Of a stretch of 10,747 nucleotides of DNA, positions 1-6,985 are shown in pieces. The translations under genes and the position numbers were made by a program. The notes under the pieces were generated by a model, which saw only the letters and a list, made by a program, of their open reading frames with translations, searched no databases and had not been told where the DNA came from. Numbering within the stretch: position 1 is the stretch's first letter; every line of letters begins with the position of its first letter. This stretch comes from Planctomycetaceae bacterium (lineage in GTDB: Bacteria; Planctomycetota; Planctomycetia; Pirellulales; Pirellulaceae): NCBI GenBank assembly GCA_007695205.1, contig REEF01000804.1:1-10747 (forward strand), given 5' to 3'.

Positions 1-59
1 AACTCGGCCGATCCAGCCGCCTGGACGGTCGGAGCTGAGTTTGGTTGATCCGCCCAAAC

Positions 60-69
60 ATAGATCTAT
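60..69. promoter_or_regulatory. 10-bp palindrome upstream of bioB
   Basis: The sequence ATAGATCTAT is a perfect palindrome in the bioB leader, about 40 bases before the start codon. It overlaps a weak -10-like TATAGT at 67-72; a TTGGTT at 41-46 lies 20 bases upstream, which is too far for a convincing sigma-70 promoter. It could be a small operator or chance. I do not recognise a BirA biotin operator here. Confidence 0.2.
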
Positions 70-72
70 AGT

Positions 73-95
73 GAATCGAATCGAATCGAATCGAA
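73..95. repeat. GAATC pentanucleotide tandem repeat
   Basis: Four perfect copies of GAATC (73-92) followed by a partial GAA form a short microsatellite in the untranslated leader of bioB, ending 12 bases before the ATG at 108. A change in copy number would move leader length by 5 bases without touching the reading frame. Any effect on expression is speculative. Confidence 0.8.
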
Positions 96-107
96 CAGAA
101 AGTGAGT

Positions 108-1154
108 ATGATGCCGTCTACCGCGGTGAAAATCAAGCCAGAACAAGCGAATTTCGATGGCGATTGGCAGGCTTTATCCGAACGCGTCCTAAGCGGACAG
201 CGGATGACGTTGGAGGAAGGAATCGCCGTGCTCCAGTCTCCCGACAATCAACTGCTGGAGGTGCTGTCGGCTGCCTACAGAATCCGCCACCACTATTTTG
301 GTAACACGGTCCAGTTATACTTTTTAATCAATGCAAAGAGCGGCCTTTGTCCCGAGGACTGTTCCTATTGTTCGCAATCCAAGGTCTCCCAGGCACCGAT
401 CCCGAAGTACAATATCCTGCAGCGCGATCAGTTGATGGAAGGCGCTCGTTTGGCTCGCGAGCGAAATGCACGGACGTATTGCATCGTGATTTCAGCGCGT
501 TCGCCCAACGAGCGGGAAATGCAAGCGGTCGAAGAACTGGTGCCGGAAATCAAGTCGCGGTACGGATTGCACGTCTGCGCGTCGCTCGGGTTGCTCTCCG
601 AACCGTTGGCGGATCGACTGAAGGCATGCGGGGTCGACCGCATCAACCATAACCTGAACACCAGTGCGGAACACTACCCAACGATCTGTTCGACCCACTC
701 GTATCAGGATCGCATCGAGACCCTGCGTGCGGTCCGTAACGCGGGCATGGAACTCTGCTCGGGCGGCATCATCGGCATGGGCGAACGTGACGAGGACATC
801 GTGCAGATGGCCATCGAACTGCGTGAGATCGGTGTGGAATCGATCCCGTTGAACTTCCTGAATGCGATCGAGGGGACGCCGCTGGGGTCGTACCGACAGC
901 TAAATCCTCGGCACTGCTTGCGGGCGCTGGCCGTGTTCCGCTTCGCGAATCCGGACCGCGAGATCCGCATCGCCGGTGGGCGAGAACTGCATCTGGGATG
1001 CTTGCAGCCACTGGGACTGTATGCGGCGAATTCGATCTTTGTGGGCGATTACCTGACAACGCAAGGCCAGATCCCCGAAGCCGATTATCGCATGATCGAA
1101 GAGATGGGTTTCGAGGTAACCAGCGGCAGACCGACCGAATCGACGAACGGATGA
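108..1154 (+). CDS. bioB: Biotin synthase (radical SAM)
   Basis: BioB inserts sulfur into dethiobiotin to make biotin, the last step of biotin synthesis, in the cytoplasm. The radical SAM motif CPEDCSYC gives Cys81, Cys85 and Cys88 for the [4Fe-4S] cluster. The sulfur-donor [2Fe-2S] ligands of the family are present as Cys125 (TYCIVIS), Cys157 (HVCASLG), Cys217 (ELCSGGI) and Arg292 (AGGRELH), matching E. coli Cys97, Cys128, Cys188 and Arg260. YNHNLDTS-like INHNLNTS and the C-terminal GANSIF-like AANSIF are also conserved. Length is 348 residues, normal for the family. ATG at 108 is chosen; GTG at 102 and ATG at 111 are in frame and cannot be excluded, since no strong ribosome-binding site is seen. 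No other bio gene is nearby. The gene ends 14 bases from the convergent hydrolase with no clear terminator between them. Confidence 0.97.
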   Translation: MMPSTAVKIKPEQANFDGDWQALSERVLSGQRMTLEEGIAVLQSPDNQLLEVLSAAYRIRHHYFGNTVQLYFLINAKSGLCPEDCSYCSQSKVSQAPIPKYNILQRDQLMEGARLARERNARTYCIVISARSPNEREMQAVEELVPEIKSRYGLHVCASLGLLSEPLADRLKACGVDRINHNLNTSAEHYPTICSTHSYQDRIETLRAVRNAGMELCSGGIIGMGERDEDIVQMAIELREIGVESIPLNFLNAIEGTPLGSYRQLNPRHCLRALAVFRFANPDREIRIAGGRELHLGCLQPLGLYAANSIFVGDYLTTQGQIPEADYRMIEEMGFEVTSGRPTESTNG

Positions 1155-1168
1155 GCCTGCTGGGGCGT

Positions 1169-2095
1169 TCAGTCGCCGATCACCGCTTCCAGGAAATCGG
1201 CCATCGCAGCGCGGTATTCTCGAGGGCTGACGTACGGGATATCATTGTGGTCGGCCCCGTCCAGTTCCGCAAACCTTTTGGGGTGTCCGTCGGCCGACTG
1301 CATCGGCGCGGCATCGAACAACTGTCGGGCATATCGGATCGGCGCGATGCTATCGCGCGAACCGTGGATCATCAGAATCGGGCTGGTGACGTCGGCGATA
1401 TGCTGCTGCGATTCGAAGCGGTCCAGCAGCAACAGTCGCACGGGCATCCAAGGATAGTGGTGAGCCGCCACGTCGACCAACGATGAAAACGAGGAACGCA
1501 GGATCAGGCCTCCTGGCGCGGAACCGTCGCGGCAGGCATCGGCCGCCAACCGCACAGCAACTCCGCCGCCCAACGATTCCCCGAACAAGATGATTTGTGA
1601 AGGGTCGATCCCGCGGGTCTCGACCAAGTACCGCCAAACACTCATCGCGTCGCGAGTCAAGTTCGCTTCCGTAGGGCGACCGGCGTTCTCGCCGTAGCCT
1701 CGATAGTCGATCAGAAACACGTCGGCCCCCAGATCGGCCAGCGTGCGAAGCTCGTCGCCTCGGTAACCCCGATGCCCGGCATTGCCTGGGAAATACAAGA
1801 TCGCGGGGCCTTCGATGGCGTTGCCCGGTGTTGCATCCTCGATCGGCGATGGCGTGTGGGGCGTCGGCGAAACCTGCCAGCCATGTAAGGTCAGCCCGTC
1901 GTCACTGGTGATCTGGACGGCCGATACGCGATCCTCGGACAAACCCGCATCGGCGGGACGGATTGAAGCCGCGCGCGCCGGAAAATAGATCAAGGACCGT
2001 TGCAGGAAAGCCAGCATAAAGACAACGCTAAAGTAAACGGCGACCCCGAGTAGCACAAGACGCAGCCACGATGAACCCTGAGTTTGTTCTCGCAT
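1169..2095 (-). CDS. Membrane-anchored alpha/beta hydrolase
   Basis: This 308-residue protein is a serine hydrolase of the alpha/beta fold, closest in style to the BEM46/ABHD13-ABHD17 group. A single hydrophobic segment at about residues 11-31 anchors it, so the catalytic domain is probably outside the cytoplasmic membrane. The nucleophile elbow is GESLGG (Ser174), followed by the acid in HGSRDSIAP (Asp248) and the base in GADHND (His283). YFPGNAG near residue 101 supplies the usual oxyanion-hole region. RGYGENAG (132-139) is typical of the group. The substrate cannot be told; esterase or thioesterase activity is possible. Its ATG lies 4 bases after the apt stop codon, so the two are probably co-transcribed and possibly translationally coupled, as no clear ribosome-binding site precedes it. 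Confidence 0.85.
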   Translation of the reverse strand: MREQTQGSSWLRLVLLGVAVYFSVVFMLAFLQRSLIYFPARAASIRPADAGLSEDRVSAVQITSDDGLTLHGWQVSPTPHTPSPIEDATPGNAIEGPAILYFPGNAGHRGYRGDELRTLADLGADVFLIDYRGYGENAGRPTEANLTRDAMSVWRYLVETRGIDPSQIILFGESLGGGVAVRLAADACRDGSAPGGLILRSSFSSLVDVAAHHYPWMPVRLLLLDRFESQQHIADVTSPILMIHGSRDSIAPIRYARQLFDAAPMQSADGHPKRFAELDGADHNDIPYVSPREYRAAMADFLEAVIGD

Positions 2096-2099
2096 GTCA

Positions 2100-2630
2100 T
2101 CAATCGTATTTCAGCAGACTAAACACCGGATGCGGCGCGATGACCTTGGCGCCGCCCAAACCCGTCAACTCGATCGCAAACACACAACCGACGATCTTCG
2201 CCTGGACTTGTTCCAACAGATTGCAGCAGGCCTTCACCGTCCCGCCCGTGGCCAACAGATCGTCCACCACCAGCACCCGCTGGCCCGCCAGCACGCCGTC
2301 GACATGCATCTCCAGTGTATCCGAACCATATTCCAATTCATAGTGGAACGAATGGGTATCGAACGGCAGTTTGCCGGGCTTGCGGATCGGCACGAACCCC
2401 ACGCCCAAGCGTAACGCCAACGGAGCGGCGAAGATGAAACCGCGGGCCTCCGCCGCCACCAGGACATCCACGTGAAAATCCTGACAATGGGCGGCCATTC
2501 GATCGATCGCTGCGGCGAATGCCGGCGGATGGATCAGCAGCGGCGTGATATCGCGAAAAAGAATTCCCGGCTTGGGGAAATCCTGGATGTCGCGAATGTA
2601 GTCCTTCAAGTTCAGCGAGGCAGTTTCCAT
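2100..2630 (-). CDS. apt: Adenine phosphoribosyltransferase
   Basis: Apt converts adenine and PRPP to AMP and pyrophosphate in purine salvage, in the cytoplasm. The PRPP-binding loop VLVVDDLLATGGT lies at residues 119-131. Upstream are EARGF (61-65), the RKPGKLP flexible-loop motif (83-89) and the N-terminal FPKPGILFRDITPLL signature (18-32), all characteristic of Apt. Length is 176 residues, close to the 183 of E. coli Apt, so the gene is complete. The ATG at 2630 has a good ribosome-binding site, AAGGTGA, at 2643-2637 with 6 bases of spacing. It is the first gene of a two-gene leftward unit with the alpha/beta hydrolase; I know of no functional link between them. Confidence 0.97.
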   Translation of the reverse strand: METASLNLKDYIRDIQDFPKPGILFRDITPLLIHPPAFAAAIDRMAAHCQDFHVDVLVAAEARGFIFAAPLALRLGVGFVPIRKPGKLPFDTHSFHYELEYGSDTLEMHVDGVLAGQRVLVVDDLLATGGTVKACCNLLEQVQAKIVGCVFAIELTGLGGAKVIAPHPVFSLLKYD

Positions 2631-2648
2631 GGCGAGTCACCTTCATCG

Positions 2649-2918
2649 ATGCAACGTGAAAATGGATTCATTCCTATAGCATTCGAGAATAACGCGCACG
2701 TCTTGCTGACACAAGGCTCCCCGACCCGGGAGCAGACCAATGCCCTGTGGCTGGGCGATTTCGAGGAACGTCCGTACGTGTTACACGAGGACCGCCCCGT
2801 GGGCACGCATCTGTCGGCCTTCATCGATTGTCTCCACCGATCATTTTCCGCTTGGTTGGATGTTAGCTACCACCAGCGGACGCACTCGGAAACCGGCCAG
2901 ACGCCGCAGCAACGTTAA
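2649..2918 (+). pseudogene. SUKH (SMI1/KNR4)-like C-terminal fragment
   Basis: An 89-codon ORF occupies most of the gap between apt and the GT-C-like gene. It opens with NGFIPIAFENN and continues through LWLGDFEERPY and VGTHLSAFIDCL. That order resembles the second half of SUKH/SMI1-KNR4 domains: an 'iPia..ggg' strand, an acidic middle, then a helix ending in 'sF.eFL..L'. The usual N-terminal half (LP..y..fl) is absent, because sequence upstream of 2649 is the apt leader and apt itself on the other strand. No ribosome-binding site precedes the ATG. Third codon positions look broadly coding-like. SUKH proteins often act as immunity proteins in polymorphic toxin systems, but no toxin is visible here. 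I read it as a truncated remnant; a real small gene or a chance ORF are alternatives. The rest of the gap (2919-3016) shows nothing I recognise, and no terminator. Confidence 0.35.
2686..2714 (-). promoter_or_regulatory. Candidate promoter for apt
   Basis: Reading on the minus strand, TTGTGT (2714-2709) and TATTCT (2691-2686) are separated by 17 bases and lie about 55 bases before the apt start. They match the sigma-70 consensus at 3 of 6 and 4 of 6 positions. Spacing is ideal but the hexamers are weak, and planctomycete promoters are poorly known, so this is only a candidate. Confidence 0.25.
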
Positions 2919-3016
2919 GTACCGGGCCACGACTTTCTTTGAACAATGTACGATGGCAGTCTTGGCAAACTCCCGCTACAGAAGACAACCCGGAATGTTC
3001 ACAATTATCTCGCGGA

Positions 3017-4606
3017 TCAAGGCGTGATCCATTGCAGGTAGACCCAATACTGGTAGATCCACGAATGGGACCAGGGGTTTAACGAGGCGTACGATGCGCT
3101 GATCACACTGACCAGCAGCATCGCGCCGGCAATCGCTCGCCAACCTCGGCACCCCGCCATGCGATCGACGGCAGGCAGCAGAGCGACCAGCCACAGCGGA
3201 GTCAGCCAGATCATCCAGCGGAACGTGCACGAGACGCCTCCGTAATTGCGATCGGCCAACGGACGCATGAGATAAAAGACCAGGATGATCCCGGAAACCC
3301 CTAAGACCAGCAACGCGAAACCGCGCATCGATTCTTGTCGGTGAACCAACCAATAGCCAGCACCGACGACGCTGAGCAACCAGATTGGTGTCAACGAAAA
3401 GATCCCGCGGTGTCCGACCAGCACATTCATGGCGTACACCGCGCGCGAAGGTTCGCCTCGGTCTACCCCCGTCTTACGCTCGTCGATCCAATAACTGCGC
3501 TCGTATTCGTACCAATTGTCCCAACGGTGAACGCGCACCCCCGTATCGTCGACCACCAAAGCCAGCCGGAGATGGTCCGCCGGATCCCACAACATCCATC
3601 CTTCCCCGATCCAGCGGGGTTCAATCTTCGCCTGGTCGGATACAGGCAGATCCTGTTCGGCCAGCGCTTCGCGCATCGCATCGGGCACTTGCCCCGTTTC
3701 CAGCTCAGCCGTGGTGATGCCCGGCACCTGGACCACCATCGGCCCGTCCTGTCGATGCGTGTAAGGGGGGCGCCAGGTACCATGGGCGATGTAGTTCGTC
3801 CCAAAAAACGCCGCGGCGACCAGCAAGGCGCCGGGCACGAAGCCGATCAAGGTCCGTTGCGGCGATCGCCACAGCAACGCCGCGCCCAACAAAGCGAACA
3901 GCGCCAACGCGGGTAACTCGTTGGTCGCCGTCATCGCGGCGAAAAAACCGCAGATGGCGAACAACCACCACTGCCGTCGTCCGTCCCGCCAGATGGCCAA
4001 TGCCGCCCAGATGGCGATCACCGCGCTGATCGCCGCTGGCAGATGATTGGTCAAGGTGACGCCGAACGTCGTCAGGAACGTGCCGAACGTAGCGCAAACC
4101 ATCGCGAACAATCGCCCCCAGTCGGTCGTTCCCAGCCTTTCCACCAGCGACGCCAGCACGAGGAAATAGACGACCATGGGCAGGACATTGGTAGTGATCA
4201 GCAGAAATCGCGCTGCGTAAAAAGGATGTTCGCTCAGGGTGATGCCGGTCGCCTGCTTCAGCAGCCAGTACTTGCCGGCTACCATCGTCGCCAGCAGCGG
4301 CGGCTTGCTGGAGTAATAGTGCTCGCGACCGTCGGCACCGCGATGCCGGACCATGTCGATCGAGTACCATTCGCGGTTGCGTCGCGTCTGGGCCTCGTCC
4401 AGAAAAATCACCTCGTCCAGCTCGTACGTGCCGTGGTCGACCAGCGCGCGGATCGTCGCCCAGCGACTGCGGTCGTTGGCGCTCAACAACGGCGTCTCCC
4501 CCAACGAAGACTGCACGGTCCAGATGCGGCCGGTCATGCTTCCACAGGCGGCCACGATCAGCAGGACATAGATGCTTTTGCGCAACGCAGCGTTGTCTTC
4601 ACTCAT
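3017..4606 (-). CDS. GT-C-like multi-pass membrane protein
   Basis: This is a 529-residue polytopic membrane protein, probably a glycosyltransferase of the GT-C fold (GT39/GT83-like, the PMT/ArnT type), which would move a sugar from a polyprenyl-phosphate carrier on the outer face of the membrane. Evidence is moderate. After a first helix at about 11-29, the outer loop has ANDRSRWATIRALVDHG (43-59), resembling the catalytic 'DE.rY...ar.l..g' region with Asp45 in the key place. It is followed by SSKPPLLA (99-106), resembling the KPPL motif of ArnT-like enzymes. Several helices cover about 131-273. A soluble segment of roughly 125 residues (275-400) follows, then about four helices at 401-510. 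The gene follows the GT2 gene by 84 bases in the same direction, which fits a donor-maker and donor-user pair. No Shine-Dalgarno sequence is seen; a small hairpin lies there instead. Confidence 0.78.
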   Translation of the reverse strand: MSEDNAALRKSIYVLLIVAACGSMTGRIWTVQSSLGETPLLSANDRSRWATIRALVDHGTYELDEVIFLDEAQTRRNREWYSIDMVRHRGADGREHYYSSKPPLLATMVAGKYWLLKQATGITLSEHPFYAARFLLITTNVLPMVVYFLVLASLVERLGTTDWGRLFAMVCATFGTFLTTFGVTLTNHLPAAISAVIAIWAALAIWRDGRRQWWLFAICGFFAAMTATNELPALALFALLGAALLWRSPQRTLIGFVPGALLVAAAFFGTNYIAHGTWRPPYTHRQDGPMVVQVPGITTAELETGQVPDAMREALAEQDLPVSDQAKIEPRWIGEGWMLWDPADHLRLALVVDDTGVRVHRWDNWYEYERSYWIDERKTGVDRGEPSRAVYAMNVLVGHRGIFSLTPIWLLSVVGAGYWLVHRQESMRGFALLVLGVSGIILVFYLMRPLADRNYGGVSCTFRWMIWLTPLWLVALLPAVDRMAGCRGWRAIAGAMLLVSVISASYASLNPWSHSWIYQYWVYLQWITP

Positions 4607-4612
4607 GCTTGA

Positions 4613-4629
4613 CTTGTGGTTCTCACAAG
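4613..4629 (-). other. Small hairpin before the GT-C-like start codon
   Basis: CTTGTG and CACAAG form a perfect 6-bp stem with a 5-base loop, ending 6 bases before the ATG at 4606. It sits where a ribosome-binding site would normally be, and the gene has no recognisable one. It may slow translation initiation or be chance. Confidence 0.3.
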
Positions 4630-4690
4630 CTCCCTATTTCGTGTTCTACCGGTCTTCTGCCGAGCGTCTTCCTCACGATCCTCGCACGCT

Positions 4691-5692
4691 TTACTCCCGA
4701 GCCGAATCGGTCGTCGATTGTCGAGCGATGCCGATGCGTTGTTTGACGGAGTAGGTCGACGCGTCCTGCATGCGATACGCCGTCAGTTGCTCGGCCAAAA
4801 AGCCGATCGTCAGGAACTGAGCGCCCAGCAGGACCGCGCCCATCGAGTAATAAAAGATGGCGCGTTTGTGAAGTTCCAAATCTTCGAGTGTCCAGTTTAC
4901 CATGCCCCAGTTGTCCAAGCGCGAGACGAACCACCAGACGGTCAGAATCGACACGCCCACGCCACCCAACAGGAAACTGATCAAGCCCAAGGTGCCCAGC
5001 AGGTGCTGAGGCCGCTGGCCGTATCCGGTCAGGAAGTAGACGGTCAGCAGATCCAGAAACCCCTTGACGAAGCGTCGGAATCCATACTTGGATTGGCCGA
5101 ACTTCCGCGCTCGATGCTGCACGACGATCTCGCCCACCCGCCAGCCGCGCGCCGCCGCCAGCACCGGGACAAAACGATGCATCTCGCCGTACAGCCGAAC
5201 CTCGTCGAAAATCTCGCGACGATAGCACTTAAAGCCGCAGTTGTGGTCGTGCAACTTGACGCCCGTCATCCGGCCGACCAGCCAATTGAAGATGCGCGAC
5301 GGCCCGACCTTGTGCCACGGATCGTGGCGAACCTTCTTCCAACCACTGACACAGTCGAATCCCTGTTCCATCTGGCTCAAAAAGTTGGGGATTTCCGCAG
5401 GATCATCTTGCAAATCGGCATCCAAAGTCAGCACGTACTCGCCTCGCGCTTCGGAAAACCCAGCGGTCAAGGCGGCCGCTTTGCCGAAATTGCGGCGGAA
5501 ACGAATTCCACGGATGCGTTCGTCTTGGGCCGCCAGCCGCTCGATGGTCTCCCACGAACCGTCGTTCGATCCGTCATCGATGAAGATGATCTCCAGCTCG
5601 TAACCCTGCGCCGATGCCACCTCGCTCAATTCGCGATGCAGTTCGTCAAGGCTGTCCACTTCGTTGTACACGGGGATCACTGCGCTGATCAT
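4691..5692 (-). CDS. Polyprenyl-phosphate glycosyltransferase (GT2)
   Basis: This is a family 2 glycosyltransferase of the DPM1/GtrB/ArnC type, which transfers a sugar from a nucleotide donor to polyprenyl phosphate at the cytoplasmic face of the membrane. The N-terminus is the GT-A fold start ISAVIPVYNE. The nucleotide site IDDGSNDGS is near 38-46 and the metal-binding DADLQDD at 91-97. RRNFGKAAAL (66-75), the CGFKCYRRE segment (152-160) and EMHRF (170-174) are typical of this subgroup. Two C-terminal helices lie at about 231-255 and 278-304. Length is 333 residues, normal for the family. A GTG at 5695 directly precedes the ATG; ATG 5692 is preferred because AAGGT at 5703-5699 is then 6 bases away. 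The sugar is unknown. It lies between the PF03706-like gene (88 bases upstream) and the GT-C-like gene. Confidence 0.93.
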   Translation of the reverse strand: MISAVIPVYNEVDSLDELHRELSEVASAQGYELEIIFIDDGSNDGSWETIERLAAQDERIRGIRFRRNFGKAAALTAGFSEARGEYVLTLDADLQDDPAEIPNFLSQMEQGFDCVSGWKKVRHDPWHKVGPSRIFNWLVGRMTGVKLHDHNCGFKCYRREIFDEVRLYGEMHRFVPVLAAARGWRVGEIVVQHRARKFGQSKYGFRRFVKGFLDLLTVYFLTGYGQRPQHLLGTLGLISFLLGGVGVSILTVWWFVSRLDNWGMVNWTLEDLELHKRAIFYYSMGAVLLGAQFLTIGFLAEQLTAYRMQDASTYSVKQRIGIARQSTTDSARE

Positions 5693-5726
5693 CACGTTAC
5701 CTTACCTTCCGAAGATTGCCAGGGGA

Positions 5727-5740
5727 AGATGGCAGATGGC
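5727..5740. repeat. Two tandem copies of AGATGGC
   Basis: The 7-base unit AGATGGC (GCCATCT on the minus strand) occurs twice in tandem in the 88-base gap upstream of the GT2 gene. It is short, may be chance, and has no visible function. Nothing else is recognised in this gap apart from the GT2 ribosome-binding site. Confidence 0.5.
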
Positions 5741-5780
5741 TTGTGGCCAACTGACCATGAGGATTGGTTTTGCATTTTCA

Positions 5781-6764
5781 TCACGTCGACTCCTGTACTT
5801 CCATCTGTTCGGCGGGCGGCCGCCAGACGTATAAGACGCCCGCCAGCAGCACCTCGCCCAACAACCAGACCAATCGCAGCAGGATGGCCGAAATCGCCGC
5901 AACCCCGGCCCCAAACGGCTGGGCCAAAAGTGTCATGACGACGAATTCTCGGATTCCGATGCCGCCAGGCAACAGCGATAAAAAACCGGCCACGATGGCC
6001 AGCGCGACGCAGGCCGTCACCAGCGCCAGGTCATGAGGCGTGAACGTCACGGGGGCCCCGTTGGCTTGGAGCACCAACCAGAGACTCACGCCCAGCAAGC
6101 ACCACCCGGCAGCCACCGTGATCCAGCCCAAAGACATCAAACGGTAATCCAGGCCCGCCAACGCCGCATCGATATCCGGATCGACTCGACGCACCCCTAC
6201 CAGACGCACCAGCCCACGAAAAACGGGTGGCAAAGTCGGCGCGACGGCGGCGATCATCAACCCGAGGGCTAAGACGATCAGCCAGACGTGTTCGCGAAAC
6301 AGCGCGGCCAACAGGGCGGCTGCGATGAACGCCCCCATGCCCATCATGGTCAGCGTTTCCACAAAGACGCTGGTCGCCGCCACCGAAGTGCTGACTCGTG
6401 GACTTCGCACCAGATCGGTCCGCAATACGACCACCAGCGCTTTGCCAGGTACGTATTTCCCCAAATGCCCGATGTAAAAGGCCCGAAGGGTCTCGCGGCA
6501 CGTCGGCCGCTGGCCCATGGCTTGCAAGGTACGATGCCAAAACCACCAGCAGGGCAGCAGACCGGCCAAGTAACAGAGCCCGGCAGCCAGCAGGTAGCCC
6601 GGACGGATTTGTGAAAGCTCGAATTCCTGAGCCCGCAGATCCTCGATCGCCCGGCCGATCGTGTGCCAGATCCCGATGGTGACCAGCACCAAAAGGGTCA
6701 AACGCACCAGGTTTTTCAGCCAGCGCATCGGACGGGATCGGCGGACGGGAGGTTCCGATTTCAA
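5781..6764 (-). CDS. PF03706/UPF0104-type integral membrane protein
   Basis: This 327-residue polytopic protein belongs to the lysylphosphatidylglycerol synthase transmembrane-region family (PF03706, UPF0104). FYIGHLGKYVPGK (96-108) matches the conserved 'f..g.lgkyvPGk' loop, and FLSLLPGGIGIRE (261-273) the hallmark 'lPGGiG.rE' motif, followed by a helix with LRLVWLLGE (296-304). About seven to eight helices are evident. The C-terminal synthase domain of MprF is absent, so this is not a complete LPG synthase. Stand-alone members often sit beside polyprenyl-phosphate glycosyltransferases and are suspected to move lipid-linked intermediates; here it is directly upstream of such a GT2 gene. Start choice is uncertain: TTG 6764 overlaps the stop of a 27-codon ORF and would be coupled to it, while ATG 6728 gives a 315-residue product but has no ribosome-binding site. 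Confidence 0.85.
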   Translation of the reverse strand: MKSEPPVRRSRPMRWLKNLVRLTLLVLVTIGIWHTIGRAIEDLRAQEFELSQIRPGYLLAAGLCYLAGLLPCWWFWHRTLQAMGQRPTCRETLRAFYIGHLGKYVPGKALVVVLRTDLVRSPRVSTSVAATSVFVETLTMMGMGAFIAAALLAALFREHVWLIVLALGLMIAAVAPTLPPVFRGLVRLVGVRRVDPDIDAALAGLDYRLMSLGWITVAAGWCLLGVSLWLVLQANGAPVTFTPHDLALVTACVALAIVAGFLSLLPGGIGIREFVVMTLLAQPFGAGVAAISAILLRLVWLLGEVLLAGVLYVWRPPAEQMEVQEST

Positions 6765-6844
6765 AGCGGCCCCCCCACCATCAGTGCCACCAAATCATCG
6801 ACCAAGGCTGGATCGCCGCCCCAGGCCTGGACTATGCCGTTCAT
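6761..6844 (-). CDS. Possible 27-residue leader ORF, coupled or frameshifted
   Basis: ATG 6844 has the strongest ribosome-binding site of the leftward genes, AAAGGGAG at 6858-6851 with 6 bases of spacing, yet the frame it opens is only 27 codons long (MNGIVQAWGG...VGGPL). Its TGA overlaps the TTG start of the PF03706-like gene. Just before the stop it crosses a run of seven G (6776-6770) that falls in frame as G GGG GGG, a -1 slippery heptamer. A -1 shift there enters the downstream frame with no intervening stop. So the peptide may be a coupled leader, the true N-terminus of the membrane protein reached by frameshifting, or the result of a miscalled G-run length. Confidence 0.4.
   Translation of the reverse strand: MNGIVQAWGGDPALVDDLVALMVGGPL
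6770..6776 (-). repeat. G7 homopolymer / possible -1 slippery site
   Basis: Seven consecutive G on the minus strand lie 5 to 11 bases upstream of the TTG start of the PF03706-like gene, inside the 27-codon ORF. In that ORF the run reads G GGG GGG in the zero frame, the X XXY YYZ form. One extra G, or a -1 slip, would join the two reading frames. Confidence 0.75.
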
Positions 6845-6850
6845 CCAATG

Positions 6851-6858
6851 CTCCCTTT
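6851..6858 (-). promoter_or_regulatory. Strong Shine-Dalgarno for the 27-codon ORF
   Basis: AAAGGGAG on the minus strand lies 6 bases before ATG 6844. It is the reason for believing translation starts there and not at the TTG or ATG of the larger membrane-protein frame. Confidence 0.6.
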
Positions 6859-6874
6859 CCGTTGCCGAAAAGTG

Positions 6875-6950
6875 TATGATTACCATGCCGGTCGCGAGAG
6901 GCGTGATGCGCCGCCTCGCAGCGAGTATCTGCAGATTGTAGCTTCTGCAG
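6875..6950 (+). promoter_or_regulatory. Divergent control region with inverted repeat
   Basis: The 141-base gap between the divergent leftward and rightward units (6845-6985) must hold promoters for both. TATGAT at 6875-6880 is a good -10 match on the + strand but lacks a convincing -35 at 17 bases. Downstream, CTGCAGA (6929-6935) and TCTGCAG (6944-6950) form a perfect 7-bp inverted repeat with an 8-base spacer. It is placed to be an operator or a leader hairpin about 36 bases before the start codon of the channel gene. No terminator-like T tract follows it. Confidence 0.35.
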
Positions 6951-6985
6951 TCAGGCGTACAAGCGATGATAAGGATGCTGAGATC

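Noticed and set aside
1155..1168. Terminator between convergent bioB and hydrolase genes
   Set aside because: Only 14 bases separate the genes, and neither a GC-rich stem of useful length nor a T tract is present there.
4616..5938. 440-codon open frame on the + strand
   Set aside because: It lies opposite the GT2 gene, whose motifs are certain. Its translation is rich in Arg, His and Gln with no recognisable domain, as expected of an antisense shadow in high-GC codons.
5781..6764. Complete lysylphosphatidylglycerol synthase (MprF)
   Set aside because: Only the membrane region of PF03706 type is present; the C-terminal aminoacyl-transferase domain is absent, so the enzyme name should not be transferred.
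6848..6985. N-terminal extension of the channel protein from ATG 6848
   Set aside because: The extra 46 residues are not conserved-looking, would use the divergent promoter region as coding sequence, and the zinc ribbon begins exactly at ATG 6986, which has a Shine-Dalgarno sequence.
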